Below, piece by piece: positions 26,852 to 35,484 of a stretch of DNA of 62,531 bases. This DNA comes from Akkermansia sp. (lineage in GTDB: Bacteria > Verrucomicrobiota > Verrucomicrobiia > Verrucomicrobiales > Akkermansiaceae): NCBI GenBank assembly GCA_030525455.1, contig JAUNER010000016.1, positions 1 to 62,531 on the forward strand. The letters are read 5' to 3'. The first letter of the stretch is position 1. Each line of letters opens with the position of its first letter. The notes beneath the pieces are model-generated. The model was not told where the DNA came from. It saw only the letters and a list, made by a program, of their open reading frames with translations, and did not search any database. Both the position numbers and the translations under genes were made by a program.

Positions 26852-29011
26852 TTACCAGAAGTAGACGTATAATCCAATGGTAGCAACTACAACCAAGATA
26901 CCTAATAGCTTAGCACGAGAGGATGATTCCAGACCTACAACGCTATTATTTGGTAGGGTGATGGCTTCTCCGCCACGTAAAGCATTGACAGCAGTAAAGA
27001 TGAACCCGATAACAACAACGGATACAAAGCTAATTGCCATGCGATTGAGGAAAGCCATTTCTGGGAAGCTAAGCATTAAGCTGCCGTAGAGAGCGGCTCC
27101 GAGAACAATGCCTAACCAACCGAAAATGCGAGGGCATTTTGGTACAAAGAACCCAAAGAGGAATACACATAGTGCACCAGGGCTTAAGAAGCCTTGGAAT
27201 TCCTGAATGAAGGTGAAAATACCACCAAAGGCAGGGTTGTCTAGGAATGGGGCAATGCAAAGAGCTATTACGGCACAGATGAGCAAGCCAATCTTACCAA
27301 CGGTAACAAGTTCCTTCTGAGATGCATCTTTTCTGAACTTGTTGTAGATGTCCATGGTTAGAATGGTAGAAGCCGAATTAAGCATGGATGCAAGTGATGA
27401 TACAACTGCACCAAATAATGCGGCCAGTACGAACCATGTCCATCCGGTGTCAGGTAAGAGTTTTCTGATGAGTGTACCAAAGGCGGCATCGTAGTCGTAG
27501 CCCACGAGAGTGGTGGTGACGTGATATTTGCCATCTTTGTTTTCAATAGCCGGCTTGATGATGCCGTCGTTGATTTTGGCAACTTGAGCTACCAATGGTG
27601 CACGCTGAGCAAGTGTGGTGCTTTCGTTTTGGGCATCTGCCTTAAGAGCATTACATGCTTTAGCGAGTTTTTGCATGGTTTCATTATCTGCCCCCATGAC
27701 TTTTGCGTTGTCAAGAGCGTGAGTACAGCCACGATCTACGTTGTTTACAAGGAAGTCTGCTGTAATTCTGTAGATAACGGGTTTGTTTTCCTGCTTGGCT
27801 ACGGCAACTTGCTTCATTTCTGTGTCGTAGTTCTTCTTGGCACTCGTTTCGAGGTCGTTACGATAGAGGTTGTATGCCAAGATGCCGGGAACGATAACGA
27901 CAAACGGAATCAGAAGTTTGAGGAATGCTGCAAATACAATACCCATTTGACCTTCAGCGAGTGACTTGGAAGCCAATGTGCGTTGAACGATGTATTGGTT
28001 AAGCCCCCAGTAGAAGAAGTTGGGAATCCAAAGACCAAGGCATAGTGCTGTCCATGGGATTTCCGCATCTGTATCCGGGCGAATCATGTGAAGTTTACCA
28101 CCAACGGTGTTGACACCTTCTGCCGCTTCACCGCCATTAAGCATGAAGAAGCGGTCTAATCCACCGGAGATGTCACTTGTGGTTGCCTTTAATTGGTCAA
28201 GTGTTACGCCTGCATTAGCTGAGGCGGACTGAATGAGGTGATTCGGGTCTGCTGTACTTAGTGCATCTAGTGCAAAATAGGCAATAGCACCACCACCTAC
28301 GATGAGAGCAACGCCCCAGAATAGGTCTGTCCATGCACAAGCCTTCAGACCACCAACGAATACGTAAATAGTAGCTGATACGGCAATGATAATACAGCCT
28401 GTGGTAATATCGCTAAAGTCAATGCCCCATGCGGTATAACCTGCAAAGAATGCAGTGATTACCTTTGCGCCTGCATAGATAACGCCTGCGGTTGGTACCC
28501 CTACTAGGATAAGGAGGGTTGCCACGGCCATCATAGCACGAGCTACACTATTATAGCGGATTTCAAGGAATTCCGGGATGGTGTAAACGCCCCCTCTTAA
28601 AAGTTTGGGAAGGAAGCAGAAGGCAACAACAATCAAGGTGATAGCAGCAAGCCATTCGTAACCGGCAATGGCAAGCCCCACCCAGTTAGCGGCCTTACCG
28701 GACATACCTACAAACTGCTCAGTAGAGATGTTTGCGGCAATGAGTGAGAAACCTACGAGCCACCAGGTAAGACCTCGACCTGCTAAGAAGTAGTCAGAAG
28801 CTCCTTTTTCTTTTTGTTCTTCTTCGTCTTCTTGAGGGTCACGGCTTTTCCAGATGCCAAGTGCGATTACGCCCACGACGACGATGACAAAGAGAGCTAC
28901 TTCAGTTGCAGAGATGGGTGCTTGATTGGCAACCTGGGTTTCTGCGGCTTGGGCGTAGGCTCCTTGTGCCATTAGGGCTAATGCCCCGAGTATGCTTGTA
29001 AATAATTTCAT
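26852..29011 (-). CDS. Sodium/solute symporter (SSS family, SGLT-like)
   Basis: 719 aa, about 150 longer than vSGLT. It begins with a hydrophobic, signal-like stretch (residues 4-20), followed by a short acidic cytoplasm-like loop (E-D-E-E-E-Q-K-E-K) and the core. SGLT features: N-I-S-T-E-Q-F-V-G near 94-102, G-G-L-K-A-C-A-W-T-D-L near 220-230, and G-A-V-V-S-S-L-A-S-M-L-N-S-A-S-T near 534-549 (the Na2-site serines). A polar segment of about 120 residues (384-505) is inserted between membrane helices. galK starts its stop-side 12 bases away on the same strand, so the substrate is probably galactose or a related sugar. That is inference from context. Confidence 0.87.
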   Translation of the reverse strand: MKLFTSILGALALMAQGAYAQAAETQVANQAPISATEVALFVIVVVGVIALGIWKSRDPQEDEEEQKEKGASDYFLAGRGLTWWLVGFSLIAANISTEQFVGMSGKAANWVGLAIAGYEWLAAITLIVVAFCFLPKLLRGGVYTIPEFLEIRYNSVARAMMAVATLLILVGVPTAGVIYAGAKVITAFFAGYTAWGIDFSDITTGCIIIAVSATIYVFVGGLKACAWTDLFWGVALIVGGGAIAYFALDALSTADPNHLIQSASANAGVTLDQLKATTSDISGGLDRFFMLNGGEAAEGVNTVGGKLHMIRPDTDAEIPWTALCLGLWIPNFFYWGLNQYIVQRTLASKSLAEGQMGIVFAAFLKLLIPFVVIVPGILAYNLYRNDLETSAKKNYDTEMKQVAVAKQENKPVIYRITADFLVNNVDRGCTHALDNAKVMGADNETMQKLAKACNALKADAQNESTTLAQRAPLVAQVAKINDGIIKPAIENKDGKYHVTTTLVGYDYDAAFGTLIRKLLPDTGWTWFVLAALFGAVVSSLASMLNSASTILTMDIYNKFRKDASQKELVTVGKIGLLICAVIALCIAPFLDNPAFGGIFTFIQEFQGFLSPGALCVFLFGFFVPKCPRIFGWLGIVLGAALYGSLMLSFPEMAFLNRMAISFVSVVVIGFIFTAVNALRGGEAITLPNNSVVGLESSSRAKLLGILVVVATIGLYVYFW

Positions 29012-29023
29012 AACTTTATGGAA

Positions 29024-30202
29024 TTATGCTTTGTACAATACACGGGCACCATCGCCCGGGCTTGTTACCAAGTATGTTGTCTCAATGCCTGTTGCTTGGC
29101 AGTAGGCATCAAGAAGTTCTTTAGCAACTTGATGAACTTCGTCACTCTTAACAAGGGCTACGATGCAACCACCGAAACCGCCACCTGTCATGCGAGCACC
29201 ATAAATAGCAGGAGCAGATGGAATGGTATCGCAAAGTGCGACCAAGGTGTCTACTTCCGCACAAGATACTTCATAGTCATCACGGAGGGAAACGTGGCTA
29301 CCTCGCATGGCAACGCCTGCTTCATTCCAATCGCTAACTGTTAATGCTTTGGCGAAGGCGGCTACACGAGCATTTTCGCCGATGACGTGACGAGCACGAC
29401 GGTAACGAACGTCTCCGAGTTCTGCTTTTTTGGATTCGAGTAATTCAAGTGTTGCTTCACGAAGTGAAGGGACGCCCATGATTTCAGCGGCTTCTTCGCA
29501 TTGCTTTCTGCGTTGACCATAAGCACCATCAGCGAGTGAATGTTTTACAGCACTATCGATGACTAAAACTGATACAGAATCGTCCTTCATAGGAACTAAT
29601 TCGTATTCAAGTGAAGCACAGTCTAGCTTCAATGCCATGTTTTTCTTGCCATTGGCAGAGATAAATTGGTCCATAATGCCACATGGGACATTGACGAATT
29701 CATGTTCCACTGCTTGGCCAATGAGAGCGGCTTCTTTAGGTGAAATATCTGCACCAGCAAATGCGGCAAGAGCTGTGCATACAGAAACTTCCAATGCAGC
29801 ACTAGAGGAAAGACCTCCCCCGCGTGGAACATTGCTATCAATGAGCATATCTACTGGGCCTACGTCAATGCCACGGCGTTTCAGGTTAGCAAGAACGCCT
29901 CGTACATAGTTTGACCAGAAGGGTTCTCCCGGTGTTAGGGCGTCTTCTACAGAAATTTCGTAGATTTGGTCGCCTAAGGACCCACAGAATCTATGCTTAC
30001 CGGTAGGAGAGGGAGCAACGGCAACAACACAGTGGTTTTCAAGAGCCATTGGCATCACAAAGCCATTGTTGTAGTCTGTGTGTTCACCGATGAGGTTGAC
30101 TCGTCCTGGTGCTGCGGCTACATGGGTCGGCTCATGGTCAAAGTATTCAAGGAAGTACGGAGTTACCGTCTCTTTTGAAATTTCACGTTGAACTAAATCC
30201 AT
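29024..30202 (-). CDS. galK: Galactokinase
   Basis: 392 aa from the ATG at 30202, giving the family's normal N-terminus. The longer open frame to 30346 crosses a terminator and promoter. GHMP motifs: A-A-P-G-R-V-N-L-I-G-E-H-T-D-Y (galactokinase signature, with substrate contacts), G-G-G-L-S-S-S-A-A-L-E-V (ATP loop), and M-T-G-G-G-F-G-G-C (motif 3). It converts galactose to galactose-1-phosphate for the Leloir pathway. galE lies 10 kb away, and no galT is visible in the window. It is encoded upstream of, and probably co-transcribed with, the SSS symporter. Confidence 0.95.
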   Translation of the reverse strand: MDLVQREISKETVTPYFLEYFDHEPTHVAAAPGRVNLIGEHTDYNNGFVMPMALENHCVVAVAPSPTGKHRFCGSLGDQIYEISVEDALTPGEPFWSNYVRGVLANLKRRGIDVGPVDMLIDSNVPRGGGLSSSAALEVSVCTALAAFAGADISPKEAALIGQAVEHEFVNVPCGIMDQFISANGKKNMALKLDCASLEYELVPMKDDSVSVLVIDSAVKHSLADGAYGQRRKQCEEAAEIMGVPSLREATLELLESKKAELGDVRYRRARHVIGENARVAAFAKALTVSDWNEAGVAMRGSHVSLRDDYEVSCAEVDTLVALCDTIPSAPAIYGARMTGGGFGGCIVALVKSDEVHQVAKELLDAYCQATGIETTYLVTSPGDGARVLYKA

Positions 30203-30211
30203 AGTGAGGAG

Positions 30212-30240
30212 AGTATGGCATTTTTTTTTTGACACCTCAA
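30212..30240 (-). promoter_or_regulatory. Candidate galK promoter with an A10 tract in the spacer
   Basis: On the minus strand, TTGAGG (30235-30240) and CATACT (30212-30217) are separated by 17 bases, matching sigma70 geometry. Ten consecutive A (T at 30221-30230 on plus) make up most of the spacer. Transcription would begin within a few bases of the ATG, so the mRNA would be almost leaderless. This agrees with the absence of a Shine-Dalgarno sequence. Confidence 0.5.
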
Positions 30241-30242
30241 GC

Positions 30243-30278
30243 AAAAACCCCCATCTGTAGTGTAGATGGAGGTTTTTT
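30243..30278 (-). terminator. Intrinsic terminator after the sugar transferase gene
   Basis: AACCCCCATCT and AGATGGAGGTT (30246-30275) form an 11-bp stem with one G.U on the minus transcript, with A and T runs on either side, so it could work in both directions. It lies between the sugar transferase stop (30327) and the galK promoter. Confidence 0.85.
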
Positions 30279-30326
30279 ATAAATTTTTTTGATTTGTGGG
30301 GGCTGGTGGCGTAATTTTGCGTGGTG

Positions 30327-31682
30327 TTATTTAGCTCCTTTCGCAAATAGTACAGCCGGCACAGTTTTGAGAAGTAGCTTGATGTCTAACCAGAGAGACC
30401 AGTGGTCAATGTAGTACATATCAAGGTTTACTAATTCGTTAAAGTCTGTAATGTCACTGCGACCTGCTATTTGCCAGTACCCTGTTACACCGGGGAGTAC
30501 ACTTAAACGACGGCGATGTTCATCACTTGTAAAGGCAGCTGTTTCGTAGATAGGAAGCGGTCGGGGACCAACTAAGCTCATATCGCCGGATAGCACATTG
30601 AGTAATTGTGGTAATTCATCAATGCTGAATTTTCTGAGTATGCGACCAAGAGGGAAAATTCGAGGGTCGTTTTCTAGCTTGAAAATTGGACCACTCATGT
30701 CATTGCCAAATTTTGCTTTTACTTCATCCAACCGTTTATCGGCATCCGGATACATGGTGCGGAATTTCCACATGCCAAATTCTTTCCCATAGATACCAGA
30801 GCGTTTTTGACGGAAGAATATGGGACCTTTTGAAGAAATTTTTATGCCTATGGCAGCAATAAGCCACAATGGCGAGGTACAGATAAGGAGGGTAATTGCT
30901 CCGACTCGGTCAATTAGCTTCTTTAGTTGCCATGATGTGGTATATGGGATGGGTGTAGATTTGTAGACAAGCATACGTGCTCCACCCAGTACACCAAAGT
31001 AGGTTTTGTGAGGGGCTTTCATGCTTATCGGCATGGGGGCATAGAAATCAACCCCCATTTTGCCACATAAATCAACGATGCATTGAATAACGTCAACGCT
31101 TATTCCTTCGGGGATGACAACTACGCGATGGATTGATTTCTCAATGAGAATGTTTCGTGTGCTTTCTGTGTGAACTTGTTCTGGTTCAAGTTCGATGATG
31201 AAGTGGTCGTAATTGGTGTTATTTTCGATAAGTTGAGTTTTGAATGTGGCTATGTGTTCTTTTGTGCCTATTAGCAGCGTTGGGGCTTCTTCCACCAGCA
31301 TCTTTTCTCTGCGGAAGCAGGCCGTACGGGCAAGCATAACTGTGATAAATGTGAGTAAGTATGCTAATGCCAAGGCCCAGATGTCAAAATATAGCCACGA
31401 TGGTGAAGTAAGTAAGATAAAGACGAAGTAGGCGTAAATGTAGCGACGAAGACTTTTTGCAAGCGTTGTGCATCGAAAATAAACACCAAATTGGTCGCAA
31501 CAAAAGTAGAGCATCAACCCCATGTAAATTGCCGGAGTAGATATGATACAAATAGCTTCCAAGTTAGACATATATTTTTCATACGAAACAATACTGGCTA
31601 GAAAGAAAAAGAGAAAAGCAGTAAGAGCAACACTTATCTTATTGATACCATAGGTAGTTCTATCCGTATTTTGAATTAACAT
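30327..31682 (-). CDS. Polyprenyl-phosphate sugar phosphotransferase (WbaP/EpsL-like)
   Basis: A 451-aa initiating enzyme for surface polysaccharide. The N-terminal half has about four TM helices and a CoA-binding-like/Rossmann-type domain. From about residue 255 it carries the bacterial sugar transferase domain: K-L-I-D-R-V-G-A then a TM, S-S-K-G-P-I-F-F-R-Q-K-R-S-G, M-W-K-F-R-T-M, S-I-D-E-L-P-Q-L-L-N-V-L-S-G-D-M-S-L-V-G-P-R-P, and G-V-T-G-Y-W-Q. These enzymes move a sugar-1-phosphate from UDP-sugar to undecaprenyl phosphate at the cytoplasmic membrane face. It is a single gene here, with no glycan cluster around it. The sugar is not predictable. Confidence 0.9.
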   Translation of the reverse strand: MLIQNTDRTTYGINKISVALTAFLFFFLASIVSYEKYMSNLEAICIISTPAIYMGLMLYFCCDQFGVYFRCTTLAKSLRRYIYAYFVFILLTSPSWLYFDIWALALAYLLTFITVMLARTACFRREKMLVEEAPTLLIGTKEHIATFKTQLIENNTNYDHFIIELEPEQVHTESTRNILIEKSIHRVVVIPEGISVDVIQCIVDLCGKMGVDFYAPMPISMKAPHKTYFGVLGGARMLVYKSTPIPYTTSWQLKKLIDRVGAITLLICTSPLWLIAAIGIKISSKGPIFFRQKRSGIYGKEFGMWKFRTMYPDADKRLDEVKAKFGNDMSGPIFKLENDPRIFPLGRILRKFSIDELPQLLNVLSGDMSLVGPRPLPIYETAAFTSDEHRRRLSVLPGVTGYWQIAGRSDITDFNELVNLDMYYIDHWSLWLDIKLLLKTVPAVLFAKGAK

Positions 31683-31820
31683 AGCTATGCGTGATGTACT
31701 TGTCGTATTTTGCGTACTTATTTTGTTATGTCAAGAGACAACTTATTACTTTTGTTATGAATGTAGAGTCATTTTGCTATTTAGGTACACCTATGATGCG
31801 ATATTGTTGCCAGGGATGAC

Positions 31821-31930
31821 GAGATAGATACTTGCCAGCTTAGATTTGTGGGGTATTTTTACGCTGTCTCTTGCTGGCCGATGTTGCTAGTAGCATAAGT
31901 CTATCTCAATTCTGGATACGCCGAGGCGTA
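31821..31930 (+). promoter_or_regulatory. Possible structured RNA leader upstream of the RRM gene
   Basis: The 373-base gap between the sugar transferase start (31682) and the RRM gene (32056) contains nested complementary segments. GAGATAG (31821-31827) and ACTT (31830-31833) face AAGT-CTATCTC (31897-31907). GCCAGC (31834-31839) faces GCTGGC (31873-31878). TGCT/AGCA (31885-31895) forms a small hairpin. TACGC-CGAG-GCGTA (31917-31930) follows. Together they suggest a three-way junction plus a hairpin about 125 bases before the RRM start. No known riboswitch class is recognised. The rest of the gap shows nothing clear. Confidence 0.35.
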
Positions 31931-32055
31931 GAGAGGGATTAAGGGGCTTTCTGTGAGTTATGAACAAAATGAAAAGCCTGCTTAGTCTAGCTAAGTAAAT
32001 CTATGATAGTGTATGTGCCGGCAAGGAACCCCAAAACAATTAACGTATAATTAGT

Positions 32056-32691
32056 ATGTCACAACACCACACCTCAGGAAGACAGGGGCATGGACCTCGC
32101 CGTCCTTACTATAAAGGCGGTCGTTCCTATGGGCATGAACGCCGTAATAATGGCGGGTTCCGTCCTAAGAATAGAAAGCAAGTTCCTACTAAACCATCTC
32201 TCTGGCAGCGAATTTTAGGCTTCTTTGGCTTAGGTAAGCAAAAGAAAGAAAAGGTTGCTCCAAAGACAAATACTCGTATTGCTCGTGGGGTAAAAGCTGA
32301 GCGCAATGCGATGCCAAAGCAACCAGTTTCCGGTCGTCGTTTATATGTAGGTAATCTTTCTTATGAAGCGACTGAAAGTGATTTGGAAGATGTATTCAAG
32401 GGTATCGGCGATGTCATTTCTGTAGAGATTATTTATAATCCGCGTACTCATAAATCTAAGGGGTATGCCTTTGTAGAAATGAAGAAAAAAGAGGATGCTG
32501 TTCGCTCAGTTGATATTCTTCATAATCAACCATTTATGGGGCGTAATTTGCTTGTAAGTGGGGCGAATGAACGTCAGGAGCATCCGCGTGTTTCTCGTGA
32601 ATCATTCGCTAATGCAGAGGAGGAAGCTGCTATTGATTCCGCAAAAGAAACATCTACTCCTTTGTTCCAGCAGGAAGAACCGAATGCTTAA
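32056..32691 (+). CDS. RRM-domain RNA-binding protein
   Basis: 211 aa. A basic, Gly/Arg/Lys-rich N-terminus (residues 1-95, with R-R-P-Y-Y-K-G-G-R-S-Y-G) precedes one RNA recognition motif at about 95-175. RNP2 reads L-Y-V-G-N-L and RNP1 K-G-Y-A-F-V-E-M, both intact with the aromatic RNA-stacking residues. The C-terminal tail is acidic. Short RRM proteins in cyanobacteria and other bacteria often respond to cold and bind RNA as chaperones. A structured leader upstream would suit such control, by inference. The N-terminal extension is longer than in minimal bacterial RRM proteins. Confidence 0.9.
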   Translation: MSQHHTSGRQGHGPRRPYYKGGRSYGHERRNNGGFRPKNRKQVPTKPSLWQRILGFFGLGKQKKEKVAPKTNTRIARGVKAERNAMPKQPVSGRRLYVGNLSYEATESDLEDVFKGIGDVISVEIIYNPRTHKSKGYAFVEMKKKEDAVRSVDILHNQPFMGRNLLVSGANERQEHPRVSRESFANAEEEAAIDSAKETSTPLFQQEEPNA

Positions 32692-32712
32692 ATCAAATTA
32701 AACTTTTATGTG

Positions 32713-32746
32713 AAAAGGCATTGAGTTTTCTCAATGCCTTTTTTTT
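32713..32746 (+). terminator. Intrinsic terminator after the RRM gene
   Basis: AAAAGGCATTGAG and CTCAATGCCTTTT form a 13-bp perfect stem around TTTT (32713-32742), continuing into a T tract. It starts about 20 bases past the stop. Confidence 0.93.
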
Positions 32747-32765
32747 GTGTAAAAAGGGAGGGGCT

Positions 32766-33497
32766 TCATGGGAGCCCCCAAGGTTTCCGGTACTTAGAGT
32801 ATTCCGCACTCGGTAGAAGAATATAGAGAGGGTGTTTTTTAGGGTCTAGCCAATAGATGAGCGTTCGTAGGTTTTTTTCGCTCATGGCGGTGCATCCCGC
32901 AGTGGGTGAGGCACCATCTTTTCGCCAAATGTGAAAAAAGATGGATGAACCGGCTCCAGGTTTCGGGCACCCGGGTACGCCTTCTGCATTATGTTTAATA
33001 AAGAGTTTTAGGCTATGGGCATAGTCGTTTAATCGCATTTGTTGTTTGTATTCCCATGCGGTTTTTGGTTCGTGATTGAGGATGGAATGTTTGTTGTAAA
33101 GCTTGGATTCTGGGTCACTTACCCAAATGTCTCTGGTGGTGATTCGGCGATATGGGAGTGATTTTTTCTTATCTGGTGTTGGTACAGTTCCATAGAGCCC
33201 ACCTAAACGGAAAATACCGGCTGGTGATCGCATATCTCCTTCTTTTTTGGAGCTTTCTCCTTTTGGTGGTGAGCTTAAGCCATATCCCCATACAAGGCCT
33301 GCTTTGCCTAAGCGAGCAGGGAAGGGACCTTTGACTCTTTTCCAGCCTTGTGGTCCGTTTTCCAGTAGACTGAGTGTGACATGAGAACTATCCCAATGTT
33401 GGGCTATTCCGAGTATTACTTGAGATGTTTCCTTTGGCAGGGCATTTGTTGTTCCTGTAAAGAAAATAAGGCAAAATCCTAATATCAGTAGTCGCAT
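32766..33497 (-). CDS. Secreted L,D-transpeptidase-like (YkuD/YafK-type) protein
   Basis: 243 aa with a signal peptide (residues 1-19). The YkuD-like catalytic segment is present: His189 in S-S-I-F-F-H-I-W and Cys202 in S-P-T-A-G-C-T-A-M, matching the H...SxGC pattern of ErfK/YafK-type enzymes. M-R-S-P-A-G-I-F-R-L-G earlier is also typical (SPxGxF). Such proteins crosslink or remodel peptidoglycan, or attach proteins to it, in the periplasm. It is convergent with the RRM gene and likely monocistronic. Confidence 0.85.
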   Translation of the reverse strand: MRLLILGFCLIFFTGTTNALPKETSQVILGIAQHWDSSHVTLSLLENGPQGWKRVKGPFPARLGKAGLVWGYGLSSPPKGESSKKEGDMRSPAGIFRLGGLYGTVPTPDKKKSLPYRRITTRDIWVSDPESKLYNKHSILNHEPKTAWEYKQQMRLNDYAHSLKLFIKHNAEGVPGCPKPGAGSSIFFHIWRKDGASPTAGCTAMSEKNLRTLIYWLDPKKHPLYILLPSAEYSKYRKPWGLP

Positions 33498-33514
33498 ATC
33501 AATAAGAATAATAA

Positions 33515-33552
33515 GAACACCTGAGAAGTGAGGGGGGGCTTCTCAGGTGTTC
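33515..33552 (-). terminator. Intrinsic terminator after the 629-aa protein gene
   Basis: GAACACCTGAGAAG (33515-33528) and CTTCTCAGGTGTTC (33539-33552) form a 14-bp perfect stem. On the minus strand it is followed by TTATTATTCTTAT. It sits between the stop at 33575 and the start of the L,D-transpeptidase-like gene. Confidence 0.85.
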
Positions 33553-33574
33553 GGTGTGGTAATATAATTCGTGC

Positions 33575-35464
33575 TTATCTAGGCATAATTTGGTCGAGTA
33601 GTTTCTCTATGCCGTCTTTAGCAAAAGTTGAATACGGATAGATTCGTTTGGCTTCCATGTACCTGCCTAGTGCAGAGCCAATCTCTCCGGAATCTTCGCA
33701 TTTGCGTGCATCATCTAATACACGGACTAATTGACTGGCTTTAGTGGTTAAATCTCGGTATAATCGATTTAATTCACGGTCATTATCAAAAAGTTCTGGA
33801 TCTTTGAGGTTCAGCTTTTGTAATTCTTCCCATGCTCCGTTGATGTCTTGCATAGATTCTCGCTGACGAGCTGCCCCTAGGGCTTCTTCTATTTGTCGCA
33901 TTTTGCCGAGGACTTCAGTAAACTGAGCTTTCATCGTTTCATCGTTTTTCACCAGTACGGCAAATTCGTGCTGGCGGTCGAATATTTTTCGATATTCTTT
34001 TTCGTTGATGAATCGTTTGAAATCTTCAAGGGCATATGACTGCTGACCTGCCGCCATCATGGCATTGCGTAGCGGTAAGAGGCGTGGGTTTTTGGGCCAG
34101 ATTTGAATGGCTTGTTTTATGCATTCTTCTAGTCTGGCTCTGTCACCTTGTGCTAGAGCTTCACTCCCCTGAGCTATGTAAGCATCACTAGCAAATATTG
34201 CACCGCTGATGGCAGATTCTGCACGTCCGGTGCTTAGGTCGTTGGCTCGCTTTTTCAGAGATTGAATGAGGGTTAAGGCTTCTTCATAATCCTTGCCGTT
34301 CATTAGTTCAAATAGCTTCTCTACATCTCGTTTGAAGTAGTAGAGCTTTTGTTTTTTCTCAAATGAAAATGTTGATACCGGAATGAGAAATTCCCCAATC
34401 AGTAATGCTTCATTCAGTCGCTCAAGTGCATCTACATAGTGGTTTGAATCTACTAGGTGGTTCACGGCTTGCATGTGCTTACGTGAATCTCGTATCATTT
34501 CTCGGGAAAGATTGTCGAGTACGGCTACTGTGGGGGGGACTCCAAGGGTCCCACCAAACATTTTGGCCGCATCAGAATTCTTCTCAAGTTTGAGCTTAGT
34601 ATCGCCATCTTTGAAAATGCGACTATATACTGCACAGCCTATGGATACATGGTCAAATCGCCGTTGGGCAAATAGCTGAACAAGTGTAGCTTGATAGGTT
34701 AGTTTTGCCTCAGTTGTTGTAAGAATTTCTTCACCTTCAAGCTTTAGTTTTCGTGCTTCCAGTTCTACGATTCTTTTTTTAATATATTGGTAGCGAGGAT
34801 TATCTCGAATGGCATCTCCGGTACTCTTAGCTCCTTTGTCACCACTCGCTTTTTGGCTGTTGGAACCGGAACTGGCAGGTGCACTATTGTCAACTCCGCT
34901 TTCCATAAGGCTTAGCTTTTGGTGAGCCATTTTAATTTCTTTTTCTAATGTGGTTGCCATTTTGCTTTTGCCTCGGCCATTTGAATTTGCTTGCCATGCT
35001 GTATAAATGGATTGGCATAAAGCATCAGATACCCCCCCATCTAGTGGGTTTGTAGAAGCTTTTGTTAGGAGGTCAACAACTTGACGCAGGACGTTATCGG
35101 CTGTAATTCTCTCTTTTTTCATTGAGAGAACATCGTGAAGCTTAGTAAAAATCTTTTCGTATTCCTTAGCGTCTTCGGAGGTTTCTTCGGGTTGGGCTAG
35201 GTATTTGTTGAATCGTGCTTCAATTTCTCTAAAGCTCCCCATGTTAAGCTGTTGTCCATTGATGGTTACAGTGCCATCTTGTGGGTTAAGAAAGGGGATT
35301 TCGTTGCCGTAGAGAGTCTTTGCGTCACCTTGGGGTGGTGCATAGGTGTTTGATGTTGTTGTGTTTGATGCAGTGCTGGGGGTGCTATTGCCTTGCTCCA
35401 TCATGAGTTGCCCCATGGCTGGGAATGTACACATCGCTGCAATGAAAAAAGTGATCTTCTTCAT
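33575..35464 (-). CDS. Hypothetical secreted helical repeat protein (629 aa)
   Basis: I chose the ATG at 35464, which opens a clean signal peptide (M-K-K-I-T-F-F-I-A-A-M, cleavage near residue 19). The longer frame to 35515 would hide it. After a Ser/Thr/Asn-rich linker the protein is mostly helical, with Ala/Leu-patterned segments and A-L-G-R-Y-M-E-A-K-R-I-Y-P-Like TPR-type repeats at the C-terminus. I recognise no catalytic motif and no named family. It is the third gene after an ABCG-like transporter and a small membrane protein (20- and 29-base gaps), so it may be a periplasmic partner of that system. Confidence 0.68.
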   Translation of the reverse strand: MKKITFFIAAMCTFPAMGQLMMEQGNSTPSTASNTTTSNTYAPPQGDAKTLYGNEIPFLNPQDGTVTINGQQLNMGSFREIEARFNKYLAQPEETSEDAKEYEKIFTKLHDVLSMKKERITADNVLRQVVDLLTKASTNPLDGGVSDALCQSIYTAWQANSNGRGKSKMATTLEKEIKMAHQKLSLMESGVDNSAPASSGSNSQKASGDKGAKSTGDAIRDNPRYQYIKKRIVELEARKLKLEGEEILTTTEAKLTYQATLVQLFAQRRFDHVSIGCAVYSRIFKDGDTKLKLEKNSDAAKMFGGTLGVPPTVAVLDNLSREMIRDSRKHMQAVNHLVDSNHYVDALERLNEALLIGEFLIPVSTFSFEKKQKLYYFKRDVEKLFELMNGKDYEEALTLIQSLKKRANDLSTGRAESAISGAIFASDAYIAQGSEALAQGDRARLEECIKQAIQIWPKNPRLLPLRNAMMAAGQQSYALEDFKRFINEKEYRKIFDRQHEFAVLVKNDETMKAQFTEVLGKMRQIEEALGAARQRESMQDINGAWEELQKLNLKDPELFDNDRELNRLYRDLTTKASQLVRVLDDARKCEDSGEIGSALGRYMEAKRIYPYSTFAKDGIEKLLDQIMPR

Positions 35465-35484
35465 GGTGTAATAAATGAGAAAAA

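Noticed and set aside
30203..30346. Longer N-terminus for galactokinase
   Set aside because: The region holds a terminator and a promoter, and the galactokinase N-terminus begins at the ATG at 30202.
31683..32055. tmRNA, 6S RNA or RNase P RNA in the long gap
   Set aside because: No tRNA-like end, CCA, or conserved core sequence of those RNAs is seen; only a generic structured element is proposed.
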